DNA of 7,000 nt from Microcaldota archaeon (GTDB lineage Archaea; Micrarchaeota; Micrarchaeia; Micrarchaeales; CABMGC01), in the NCBI GenBank assembly GCA_021791075.1, contig JAJYXH010000003.1, positions 1 through 7,000 of the forward strand, read 5' to 3'. Position 1 is the stretch's first letter, and each line of letters begins with the position of its first letter. A program made the position numbers and the translations under genes. This document shows, in pieces, positions 1 to 6,150 of this stretch. The notes beneath the pieces were generated by a model, which saw only the letters and a program-made list of their open reading frames with translations, made no database searches and was not told the origin of the DNA.

Positions 1-42
1 ATCTTAATTTTGTATAATGGAAGTCAGTGGGCGTACCACAAC

Positions 43-63
43 CTTTAAATACCTTATATATTC
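43..63 (+). promoter_or_regulatory. Archaeal TATA promoter of the first regulator gene
   Basis: Two overlapping TATA-like elements stand before the first gene: TTTAAATA at 44-51 and TTATATATT at 54-62. An AC-rich stretch (CCACAACC) precedes the first, where a BRE would lie. Archaeal transcription usually starts about 25 bases past the TATA centre, which would place starts near 73 or 84. This is read from sequence and no start has been mapped. Confidence 0.6.
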
Positions 64-70
64 ATACATG

Positions 71-132
71 ATTGAATCGTGATTGTTTCGTGAACCGACT
101 CTGACTGGGTTGTGATGCGTGAACGAATCAAT
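71..132. promoter_or_regulatory. Operator-like repeats ATTGNNTCGT (three copies)
   Basis: The motif ATTGNNTCGT occurs at 71-80 (ATTGAATCGT) and 82-91 (ATTGTTTCGT), and inverted at 123-132 (ATTGATTCGT on the reverse strand). The first two are direct repeats with an 11-base period, about one helical turn. They sit where transcription should begin just downstream of the TATA boxes, a common place for archaeal repressor binding. The next gene encodes a winged-helix protein, so autoregulation is a reasonable inference. It is untested. Confidence 0.4.
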
Positions 133-156
133 AACGATCTCATAGATGGGATATGG

Positions 157-666
157 ATGGCAAAGGATCGGAACCAGATAATGAAGGAGCTCGAGGACCT
201 CAAGACACAGGTACACAACCTGCAGAGCACGAATGCGGGTTCTAGGGAGGGGAGCGCTGTCATAGAAGAGGGGGTCCCGGCTCTTATGAAGTACATGATA
301 GAGGAGAGGGAGAGGACGAACAGGAAGCTCGAGGAGCTCTCAAGCAAGATAAACAGGCTCAAGCTTGCCGTGGAGACCATATACAAGGATGACGTTGAAT
401 CCGAGCCGATGCGAGGAGTGGAGAACAGGGAGATTCCGCTCTCCGGGCTCGACGGCCAGATACTCGACTTTGTTCAGTCCCAGCAGATGGTCTGTGCGGA
501 CCAGATCAAGGAGTTCATGAAGTACAAGGGAAGGAACGCAGCGTGCACGAGACTGAACAGGCTTTACAACATGGGCCTCCTGGAGAGATACCAGCTGGGC
601 CACAAAGTTTACTACAAATATGCTGGCAAGGCGACTAACACACTTATTATATCACCTCCACAATAA
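157..666 (+). CDS. Coiled-coil winged-helix DNA-binding protein (putative transcription regulator)
   Basis: The predicted protein has 169 residues. Residues 5-23 and about 45-75 are heptad-like, charged and coiled-coil-prone, separated by a Gly/Ser-containing stretch (26-34). Residues 96-157 look like a winged helix: a first helix (DGQILDFV), an entry helix (CADQIKEFM), a recognition helix containing NAACTRLNRL, then a wing ending VYYKY. The coiled coil probably dimerises the protein. No ligand-binding or catalytic domain is visible, so the target is unknown. The frame is open from 94, allowing starts at GTG 112 or ATG 115. I prefer ATG 157 because the upstream codons use CGT/CGA for Arg, unlike the AGG-rich body, and the third operator-like repeat lies in that stretch. 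No strong ribosome site decides it. The last residues (after YAGKA) follow the complete wing and overlap a promoter-like repeat, so the tail may be a late addition. Confidence 0.75.
   Translation: MAKDRNQIMKELEDLKTQVHNLQSTNAGSREGSAVIEEGVPALMKYMIEERERTNRKLEELSSKINRLKLAVETIYKDDVESEPMRGVENREIPLSGLDGQILDFVQSQQMVCADQIKEFMKYKGRNAACTRLNRLYNMGLLERYQLGHKVYYKYAGKATNTLIISPPQ
630..641 (+). repeat. First copy of a 12-base direct repeat, followed by a TATA-like stretch
   Basis: GGCGACTAACAC at 630-641 recurs exactly at 744-755, 114 bases downstream. Both copies are followed by T/A-rich sequence: TTATTATAT at 644-652 here, and TTTTTATAG at 756-764 in the second. The first copy lies inside the last codons of the winged-helix gene. 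The second forms the upstream part of the promoter for the DHH gene. Duplication of a promoter block is the simplest reading. Confidence 0.5.
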
Positions 667-746
667 GGGGATTTTGCCTGCCTGCCAGGGCAGGCCCCCT
701 GCTACTTCTCGATTATAGGTGTGTAACCATGCCCCTTCTTTGGGGC
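667..746 (+). other. Noncoding segment with two GC-rich hairpins
   Basis: Directly after the regulator stop codon, GCCTGCC (676-682) pairs with GGCAGGC (689-695) around a 6-base loop. Outer GGGG (667-670) can add pairs with CCCC (696-699) across a bulge. A second stem, GCCCC (731-735) with GGGGC (742-746), has a 6-base loop. Neither stem is followed by a long T-run at once, although TTTTT occurs at 756-760. Possible roles are a transcript 3' end, mRNA stabilisation or a small RNA. No C/D-box motifs were seen. A seven-codon reading frame (MPLLWGD) starts at 729 after AGGTGTG, but nothing supports its translation. Confidence 0.4.
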
Positions 747-764
747 GACTAACACTTTTTATAG
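744..764 (+). promoter_or_regulatory. Promoter of the DHH phosphoesterase operon
   Basis: A TATA-like TTTTTATAG (756-764) follows the repeated block GGCGACTAACAC. Transcription is expected near 785, so the TTG at 766 would lie upstream of the mRNA start. This, with the GGTGG at 783-787, supports ATG 793 as the true start and implies a very short leader. Confidence 0.5.
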
Positions 765-792
765 CTTGGCTCCGATAAGATCGGTGGTTAAG

Positions 793-1821
793 ATGGAGGA
801 TATAATATCGCTCACTCATGCAACCGACATAGACGGGGTCGGCAGCGCGGCACTGATAAGGATAAGATATGGGATTCCAGTAGAGAGGGCCTTCTTCACC
901 GACTACAAGGTAGAGTCAATCGAGGCCGCGGGGAAGGGGATAAGAAAGTTTCTAAGGAAGGGTACGATGCTACTTGTTGCAGACCTCGCGGTAGGCAGTG
1001 AGACCGGCAAGGCATTCTTCGATATAGTCAAGGACGTGAAGAAAGATGGCGGACACGTCATGTGGTTCGACCATCATCCTTGGGACGGTCCATACGCGAA
1101 GAAGATTGCCATGCTCTGCGACGTCGCGATCTTCGGCGAGAACAGGAAGTACTGCGGCACAGAGATAACGAAGCGGGAGCTAGGCATAGACGGGAAGTTC
1201 GAGAACGAGTTCTCCAAGATCGTCCACTACTCGGACTTCGCGATAAGGCCCGGATCACACAGCATATACAAGACAGTCGGATACTATGCCCTCAGCATAG
1301 CAAGCTACCAGATGCTACCGCACGAGGAGAAGATCGCGAAGCTCAGGCACATGACCGAGGTGATCTCCGGAAAGAAGCTCCTCGACAGCAGGATAAAGGC
1401 CGATGCGGACAGATTCAGGAGAATGAACGACAGGGAGACGGAGAGGATGATGAAGGATCTCTATCTCGGGAAGAACATGGCCCTGGGATTTGCCGGGGAC
1501 ATACAGAAGACATACGCGTGCATGAAGCTTATAGAGGAGACCGGGAAAGACCTGGGCATCTACATAAACACGAGGAGCGGCAGGGGACACATGAGGAGCG
1601 TCAAGAGCGACTGCTCCCTGCTAGCGGCAAAGTTCAACGGCGGCGGCCATCCGCACGCGGCAGGATTCTCACCCGATTTCAAGAAGTACGACTTCTTCAA
1701 GTCGCGTGACGACAAGAAAAGGTTCCTGGCTGATCTGGAGAGGCAGGCCGAGAGGATGGGCATATTCAAGGGCAAAGGAAGAGGAAGGACAAAGAAACCG
1801 AAGGAAGCGCTATTCACATGA
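793..1821 (+). CDS. DHH/DHHA1-family phosphoesterase (RecJ/NrnA-like)
   Basis: The 342-residue protein belongs to the DHH superfamily of Mn-dependent phosphoesterases. These cleave phosphodiester bonds in single-stranded DNA, short RNA or cyclic dinucleotides. Motif I is HATDIDG (H9, D12, D14). Motif II is ADLAVG (D64). Motif III is DHH at 93-95. An aspartate in the YSDF context (D148) fits motif IV. The C-terminal DHHA1 domain has RSGRGHMRS (261-269) and the signature GGGHPHAAG (283-291). All expected metal ligands appear intact, so activity is likely. Length is close to nanoRNase-type proteins (about 320 residues) and shorter than typical archaeal RecJ/GAN proteins. The last 20 residues are rich in Lys/Arg and could contact nucleic acid. 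ATG 793 follows GGTGG at a 5-base spacing; a TTG at 766 and a GTG at 784 are less likely starts. The exact substrate cannot be told from sequence. The MazG-like gene starts 11 bases after its stop. Confidence 0.9.
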   Translation: MEDIISLTHATDIDGVGSAALIRIRYGIPVERAFFTDYKVESIEAAGKGIRKFLRKGTMLLVADLAVGSETGKAFFDIVKDVKKDGGHVMWFDHHPWDGPYAKKIAMLCDVAIFGENRKYCGTEITKRELGIDGKFENEFSKIVHYSDFAIRPGSHSIYKTVGYYALSIASYQMLPHEEKIAKLRHMTEVISGKKLLDSRIKADADRFRRMNDRETERMMKDLYLGKNMALGFAGDIQKTYACMKLIEETGKDLGIYINTRSGRGHMRSVKSDCSLLAAKFNGGGHPHAAGFSPDFKKYDFFKSRDDKKRFLADLERQAERMGIFKGKGRGRTKKPKEALFT

Positions 1822-1831
1822 TAGTGGTACT

Positions 1832-2137
1832 ATGAAATACAACAAGCTCATTAGGGACAAGATGCCGGCGATAATGAAGAAGGACGGAAAGACGGTGAAG
1901 ACACACCGCGCTGAAGATAAGGAGTACTATCAGAAACTGAAGGCCAAGCTTATAGAGGAGAGTTCGGAGTACAGCCATGATGAGAGCACCGAAGAGCTTG
2001 CCGACGTCCTTGAAGTTGTCTACGCGCTTCTAGAGTTCAAGGGAGTCGGAAGGAGCGAGATAGAACTTATTAGGGAGAAGAAGGCAAGCGAGAGAGGGAC
2101 CTTCAGGGACCGACTCGTTCTCGACGAAGTTACGTGA
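1832..2137 (+). CDS. MazG/HisE-like nucleoside triphosphate pyrophosphohydrolase
   Basis: This 101-residue protein matches the small all-alpha NTP pyrophosphohydrolase group often labelled phosphoribosyl-ATP pyrophosphohydrolase-like. It opens with YNKLIRDKMP (3-12), the group's usual N-terminal signature. The metal-binding pattern is present: E42, E43 and E46 (EESSE), then E55 and D58 (EELAD). The end, about 87-100 (ERGTFRDRLVLDEV), also fits. These enzymes hydrolyse NTPs or related nucleotides to the monophosphate plus pyrophosphate, with Mg, and are viewed as house-cleaning enzymes. True histidine synthesis is unlikely because no his genes are nearby. ATG 1832 is preferred: it begins at the conserved signature, follows GTGGT (1824-1828), and lies 10 bases past the DHH stop. 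The same frame is open upstream into the DHH gene, but that overlap is not coding. Co-transcription with the phosphoesterase is expected. Confidence 0.88.
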   Translation: MKYNKLIRDKMPAIMKKDGKTVKTHRAEDKEYYQKLKAKLIEESSEYSHDESTEELADVLEVVYALLEFKGVGRSEIELIREKKASERGTFRDRLVLDEVT

Positions 2138-2293
2138 CCAGTCAGGCGTACGTAGAAAGGCTTAATTGCAGATTCTCCCTTCTCCTCATAACCAGAGGGC
2201 AAGGCCATTAGAAAATTATTGGCAGCATATCTATGTTCTCTAATAGTTACTAACTCTCTATTCTTGCTGGTAGCAACTATTATAACAGAATCA
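2138..2293. other. Convergent intergenic region
   Basis: This 156-base gap separates the 3' ends of the MazG-like gene and aIF2 gamma. It has a pyrimidine-rich stretch at about 2171-2187 (ATTCTCCCTTCTCCTC), which may help end the forward transcript. A reverse-strand hairpin lies at 2241-2282. A reverse-strand TTTT lies at 2212-2215. I saw no RNA gene or convincing coding frame; the frame at 2219-2404 runs into aIF2 gamma on the opposite strand. Confidence 0.5.
2241..2282 (-). terminator. Candidate 3' hairpin of the cdc48-eS6-aIF2 gamma transcript
   Basis: TAATAGTTACTA (2241-2252) and TAGCAACTATTA (2271-2282) form 12-base arms around an 18-base loop. In forward-strand RNA, positions 2249 and 2274 give an A-C mismatch. 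In reverse-strand RNA they give a U-G wobble, so the stem is fully paired only in the aIF2 gamma transcript. It begins 11 bases past that gene's stop. TTTT follows about 25 bases later. This could be a 3' end or stability element; archaeal termination usually depends more on T-runs than on hairpins. Confidence 0.35.
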
Positions 2294-3502
2294 CTATGCC
2301 AGCGTCCCGTATCCGGAGAGCTTCCATCTCTGGCCGTAGTTCCTGAGCACCGATATCTTCTCGCTCTTGTCCGCGCATATCGTGTGCTTCAGGCCAATTT
2401 CTAGCCTGTTCTTCTTTATCTTCGTGACGTATCCGACGACGGTTCCGGTTCCTACCCCGAGGAGCACGAGCTCGTCCGGCTTGAATGCCTGCTTTGGCAG
2501 GTCGTCCCTGTTGAGCGAGTTGTAGTTTATCGCTATCGCGTTCGAAGGCTGCGGAAGCTTTCCCACGTGCCCTACTATCTGGCCGACAAGTCCGTCGGCC
2601 TTCGTTAGCGCCGGGTCTACATCGGTGCCCACGGCAACGAGCCCTCCAGGGATCGCCTCGTCCAGCTCCTCGCTTCCCGCCGAGAGGCTCTCTATCTTTG
2701 TTATCACCGGCTCAAACGTCTCCTTCTTCTGCTTGTCCTTTGCCGTGTTTATTCCTGGTCTTATCTCTATCTCGTCGCCTATCTTGAACTTCCCCCTGAC
2801 TATTGATCCCCCGATCACTCCGCCGACGAGGCTCTTTATCGGTGTTCCGGGCTTGTTGACGTCAAAGGATCTCGCCACGTAGAGCAGCGGATCCGCCTTG
2901 AGGTCCCTCTCGGGAACTTTTATCCTCATTATCTCGTCAAGCAGCGCGTCGATGTTTATATTCTTGTTCGCCATCACCGGGACTATCGGTGCCTCAGCGA
3001 TCCTGCTTCCCTTCACGAACTGCTTTATCTGGTCGTAGTGCTTCTTGGCCTTCTCCCTTCCCACGACGTCTATCTTCGTCTGCACTATTATGACGCTCGA
3101 GATTCCAAGCGCATTTATCAGCATCAGGTGCTCCCTTGTCTGCGGCATCGGGCACGGTTCCGCCGCGGAGATCACGAAGAGCGCTGCATCTATTATGTTT
3201 GATCCTGCTATGGCTGTTGCCATGAGCGTCTCGTGGCCCGGTGCATCTAACAGCGAGATTCTCCGTGCGATATCGCCGGTTGAACCGTCGGAGCACTTGG
3301 CATCGGTAGTGAAATTATAGGGCTCCGAGCCGCCGCACTTCCTTATCACCGCGTCGGCATAGCCGAGCTTTATCGTCATGCTTCTCTTTATGCTCTCACT
3401 GTGCTTATCCGTCCATTGGTGGGTCAGCGCAGCCGTAAGCGTGGTCTTGCCATGGTCAACGTGACCCAGCGTCCCTATGTTCAGTTCACTCTGCTTCAGC
3501 AT
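2294..3502 (-). CDS. eif2g: Translation initiation factor aIF2 subunit gamma
   Basis: The 402-residue GTPase is the core subunit of archaeal aIF2, which brings initiator Met-tRNA to the small ribosomal subunit. The G domain has the P-loop GHVDHGKT (13-20), a switch I region around RSMTI (40-44), and DAPGHE (86-91). EPCPMPQTREHL (115-126) is diagnostic of the gamma subunit. Domain II contains RSFDVNKPGT (211-220), GGVIGGS (227-233) and GDEIEIRPG (242-250). Domain III completes the protein, and length is near the usual 410. Three departures stand out. The usual NKxD is TKID (142-145). The G5 region reads VMAN (176-179), where SA would be expected. The zinc knuckle normally has two CxxC pairs, but only C56 and C70 remain (CGGS and CSDG). 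It follows eS6 by 26 bases without a strong Shine-Dalgarno, so translation may be coupled or use a weak site. ATG 3502 is the natural start, just before the first G-domain strand. Confidence 0.96.
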   Translation of the reverse strand: MLKQSELNIGTLGHVDHGKTTLTAALTHQWTDKHSESIKRSMTIKLGYADAVIRKCGGSEPYNFTTDAKCSDGSTGDIARRISLLDAPGHETLMATAIAGSNIIDAALFVISAAEPCPMPQTREHLMLINALGISSVIIVQTKIDVVGREKAKKHYDQIKQFVKGSRIAEAPIVPVMANKNINIDALLDEIMRIKVPERDLKADPLLYVARSFDVNKPGTPIKSLVGGVIGGSIVRGKFKIGDEIEIRPGINTAKDKQKKETFEPVITKIESLSAGSEELDEAIPGGLVAVGTDVDPALTKADGLVGQIVGHVGKLPQPSNAIAINYNSLNRDDLPKQAFKPDELVLLGVGTGTVVGYVTKIKKNRLEIGLKHTICADKSEKISVLRNYGQRWKLSGYGTLA

Positions 3503-3528
3503 AAAACCAATCCGGACCGCCTACCGGT

Positions 3529-3918
3529 TTAATCCTCCTTCTTCTCCTTTGGCTTGAAGACCTGGTCGAGCCCCATTGCCCCGTACTCCGCTATCACGGT
3601 GTTGACCTGCACGGTGTCAGCACTTATCGTATTGCCCCTTATCAGCCTCCGCGCCCTGTATCCGGCCTTGGCGCCTCTTACGCCAGGACCTCCGCTCAGC
3701 AGAGGCCACGCCTTCCTTGTGCCCTCGACCTCCCTCCTCGAGGGGGCTCCCGTGTTGTCGCTGAGACCCGTTATCTGCAGCTTGAAGCCGTCGAGCTTCA
3801 CCACCGATCCGTCTATCTGTTCTCCTATCTTCCTTCCAACCAGCATTGACTCAGATTCCTTTGCAACCTCTGCCTGGGCTGTCTTTCCACTCTTCTTGTC
3901 AGAATATACGACTTTCAT
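3529..3918 (-). CDS. rps6e: Small-subunit ribosomal protein eS6
   Basis: This 129-residue protein is eS6, found in archaeal and eukaryotic 40S/30S subunits and absent from bacteria. Family hallmarks are SGKTAQAEV (10-18), GRKIGEQIDG (28-37), FKLQITGLSDNTG (45-57), LLSGGPGVR (73-81) and RRLIRGNTIS (90-99). Length fits archaeal members, which lack the eukaryotic phosphorylated tail. The family's usual GFPMR loop reads GAPSR (57-61), a local divergence. The C-terminus is charged (KPKEKKED). ATG 3918 is preceded on the reverse strand by GTGATT, complementary to the 16S 3' end. It starts 26 bases after the cdc48 stop and ends 26 bases before aIF2 gamma. Adjacency of eS6 and aIF2 gamma is common in archaea. 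I saw no good separate promoter, so it is probably read from the cdc48 promoter. Confidence 0.96.
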   Translation of the reverse strand: MKVVYSDKKSGKTAQAEVAKESESMLVGRKIGEQIDGSVVKLDGFKLQITGLSDNTGAPSRREVEGTRKAWPLLSGGPGVRGAKAGYRARRLIRGNTISADTVQVNTVIAEYGAMGLDQVFKPKEKKED

Positions 3919-3944
3919 ACAATCACTGAGTATAATATGCCTGG

Positions 3945-6098
3945 CTACCTGTACATGCTCTCAGGCTCCTCCTTGAACCTCTTGATCCTCTCCGCGAGCT
4001 CCTTCGGAACCGTAGGGCGCACGTCCTGCATGGCCTTGAGGAAGTCCTCCTTGGTCACTATGTCCCTCTTGTTCCTGATCGCGTTCATTCCCGACTCCCT
4101 GCAGATGTTCTCTATCTCAGCGCTGGTGTAGTTCTCGGTCATGTTCGCGAACTCAGAGAGCACCACGCTCTTGTCGAGCGGCATGCGACGCGTGTGTATC
4201 TCGAAGATCTTGAGCCTTGACTGCGCGTCTGGCATCGGCACCTCTATTATCTTGTCGAACCTTCCCGGTCTGAGGAGTGCGTGGTCTATCCTCTCGGGAT
4301 TGTTCGTAGCGGCCAGCACTATGACATCCTTTGTCTCGGTAAGCCCGTCCATCTCCGTGAGCAGCGTGTCGACCACCCTCTCGCTGACATGGGAGTCGCT
4401 GGACTCTCCCCTGGGCAGTGCTATCGAGTCTATCTCGTCTATGAATATTATGCACGGCGCAGCGAGCCTCGCCTTCCTGAAGATCTCCCTCACGGTCTTC
4501 TCGCTCTCACCCACATACTTGCTGAGGACCTCCGGTCCCTTGATTGAGATGAAATTCGCCTCGCGTTCCGTCGCGACTGCCTTGGCGAGCAGCGTCTTTC
4601 CGGTTCCCGTGGCTCCGACAAGGAGCACTCCCTTTATCGGCCTTATCCCCATCTTCTTGAACTGCTCCGGATGCGTTAGCGGAAGCTCCACCGCCTCCTT
4701 TATCTCGTCGCGTATGTGGTCAAGGCCTCCTATGTCTGTCCAGCGCACATTGGGCCTCTCAACGAAGACTTCCCTGAGCGCGCTGGGCTGTATGCTCCTC
4801 ATCGCCGAGAGAAAGTCGTCCCTGGTTACGTGAAGGTTGAGCAGTATCTCTGCAGGTATTTGCTGCTTGTCTATGATCTTTGGAAGTATGGTCCTGAGAG
4901 TAGACATCGCCGCTTCGCGCACAAGCGCACTGAGGTCAGCACCGGTGTATCCGTGCGTCAAGTTCGCGAACTCGTCGACGTTGACGTCCTTTGCCATCGG
5001 CATGTTTCTCGTGTGAATCTGAAGTATCTGCTTTCTTGCATCCCTGTTCGGAACTCCTATCTCTATCTCCCTGTCGAACCTTCCCGGTCTCCTGAGCGCT
5101 GCCTCTATCGCATCAGGTCTGTTTGTCGCGGCAAGCACTATCACCTGACCGCGGTGAGGCATGCCGTCCATCAGGGTGAGAAGCTGCGAGACCATCCTTC
5201 TCTCGACCTCGTTTGTCGCCTCCTCCCTCTTCGGCGCTATGGCGTCGATCTCGTCCATGAATATTATGCTAGGCGCCTTCTCGTTCGCCTCCTTGAATAT
5301 CTCCCTGAGCTTCTCCTCCGACTCTCCGACGAACTTCGATACGAGTTCTGGCCCTGACACTGCTATGAAGTTGGCGTCGCTCTCGTTCGCAACTGCCTTG
5401 GCGAGCAGCGTCTTTCCGGTTCCAGGCGGACCGTAGAGGAGCACTCCCTTGGGCGGCTCTATTCCCAACCTCTCAAAGAGCTCAGGATACCTGATGGGAA
5501 GCTCTACCATCTCCCTTATCTTCTGCTTGACATCGTCAAGGCCTCCTATGTCTTCGTAGTGAACGTCGGCTATCTTTACAAGCGATTCTGAGACAGGCTC
5601 GTCCTTGACTATGAAATGGGTGTCCTTAGTTACCTTGACCACGCCGTGTGGCACCACCTGCACGACAAGGAAGTTGAAGACAAGCCCGAACATTGGAATA
5701 GGAACTGAGTCTCCCTTTACCAGGGGACGGTTCTCCAGCCTCCTCTTCGCGTACTCCGAGAAGTCCGGCGATAGCGGAGGTTTCTGGCTCGGCGGCGGGG
5801 CGAGTACTACGCGCTCCGCGTCCTTGACCACTACCTTCGAGACAAAAACCTTGTCCCCTATCCCTCCTCCCACGTTCTGCCTGAGATAACCGTCAATGCG
5901 TATGAAGCCAAGCCCCTCGTCGCTCGGATGGGCCTGCCACACCGTTGCCGCGGTGGTCTTCAGCTTGCCCTTTATCTCTATCACATCCCCAGAGACTACG
6001 TCCAGAAGCTTCCTTGACCTTGCGTCTATCCTCGCAATGCTCCTGCCGGAATCGGTAACCAGGGCATCCGCGACCGTAAGTTCTATTCCGTTTGCCAT
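3945..6098 (-). CDS. cdc48: Cdc48/VAT-type AAA+ ATPase
   Basis: The 717-residue protein is an archaeal Cdc48/p97/VAT homologue, a hexameric ATP-driven protein unfoldase acting in the cytosol. The N domain (1 to about 100) is followed by a proline-rich linker and two AAA+ domains. D1 has Walker A GPPGTGKT (223-230), Walker B IIFMDEID (278-285), sensor N326, and arginine fingers R337/R340. Its pore loop KFVGES (256-) carries an aromatic Phe, as in unfolding-competent archaeal enzymes. D2 has Walker A GATGTGKT (495-502), where GPPGTGKT is usual, Walker B IIFIDEID (550-557), pore loop KYVGES (527-) and RPGRFD (610-615). The last residues, ESMYR, fit the HbYX pattern used by ATPases to dock on the 20S proteasome. 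Catalytic residues look intact in both rings. It is the first gene of the cdc48-eS6-aIF2 gamma operon. ATG 6098 follows GTTGAT and lies about 22 bases past the expected transcript start. Identical 32-base segments encode the Walker A regions of D1 and D2. Confidence 0.97.
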   Translation of the reverse strand: MANGIELTVADALVTDSGRSIARIDARSRKLLDVVSGDVIEIKGKLKTTAATVWQAHPSDEGLGFIRIDGYLRQNVGGGIGDKVFVSKVVVKDAERVVLAPPPSQKPPLSPDFSEYAKRRLENRPLVKGDSVPIPMFGLVFNFLVVQVVPHGVVKVTKDTHFIVKDEPVSESLVKIADVHYEDIGGLDDVKQKIREMVELPIRYPELFERLGIEPPKGVLLYGPPGTGKTLLAKAVANESDANFIAVSGPELVSKFVGESEEKLREIFKEANEKAPSIIFMDEIDAIAPKREEATNEVERRMVSQLLTLMDGMPHRGQVIVLAATNRPDAIEAALRRPGRFDREIEIGVPNRDARKQILQIHTRNMPMAKDVNVDEFANLTHGYTGADLSALVREAAMSTLRTILPKIIDKQQIPAEILLNLHVTRDDFLSAMRSIQPSALREVFVERPNVRWTDIGGLDHIRDEIKEAVELPLTHPEQFKKMGIRPIKGVLLVGATGTGKTLLAKAVATEREANFISIKGPEVLSKYVGESEKTVREIFRKARLAAPCIIFIDEIDSIALPRGESSDSHVSERVVDTLLTEMDGLTETKDVIVLAATNNPERIDHALLRPGRFDKIIEVPMPDAQSRLKIFEIHTRRMPLDKSVVLSEFANMTENYTSAEIENICRESGMNAIRNKRDIVTKEDFLKAMQDVRPTVPKELAERIKRFKEEPESMYR

Positions 6099-6104
6099 AT
6101 AATT

Positions 6105-6150
6105 ATCAACTTGTATTAACGATAATAATGGCGATAACGATATATAAATA
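6105..6150 (-). promoter_or_regulatory. Promoter and ribosome site of the cdc48 operon
   Basis: Read on the reverse strand, a GGAAGG sequence precedes the TATA box TATTTATATATC (6150-6139), which predicts a start near 6120. A GTTGAT ribosome site (6110-6105) sits 6 bases before ATG 6098. CGATA occurs three times on the forward strand at 6120-6124, 6132-6136 and 6138-6142, between the expected start and the TATA box. It could be a protein-binding site or chance in AT-rich DNA. Confidence 0.6.

Noticed and set aside
651..659. ATCACCTCC, identical to the 16S rRNA 3' end; on the reverse strand a perfect GGAGGTGAT ribosome site
   Set aside because: No rRNA sequence surrounds it, and on the reverse strand the next GTG frame stops after two codons. 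It is coding sequence for the tail of the winged-helix protein.
667..765. Possible C/D-box or tRNA gene between the regulator and the DHH gene
   Set aside because: No C (RUGAUGA) or D (CUGA) box pair and no tRNA T-loop (GGTTCRA) pattern is present; only simple hairpins are.
766..792. Upstream TTG start for the DHH phosphoesterase
   Set aside because: It would lie upstream of the predicted transcript start, and ATG 793 has a ribosome site and begins just before motif I.
1706..1831. Longer N-terminus for the MazG-like protein overlapping the DHH gene
   Set aside because: The family signature begins at ATG 1832, and the upstream residues are the DHH gene read out of frame.
2219..2404. Forward frame of 61 codons with a hydrophobic start, possible membrane peptide
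   Set aside because: It runs into the conserved 3' part of aIF2 gamma on the other strand and has no ribosome site or codon bias like the neighbours.
4716..5357. Long forward frames inside cdc48 (also 4141-4833)
   Set aside because: They are antisense to a strongly conserved gene; the open frames follow from its codon composition.
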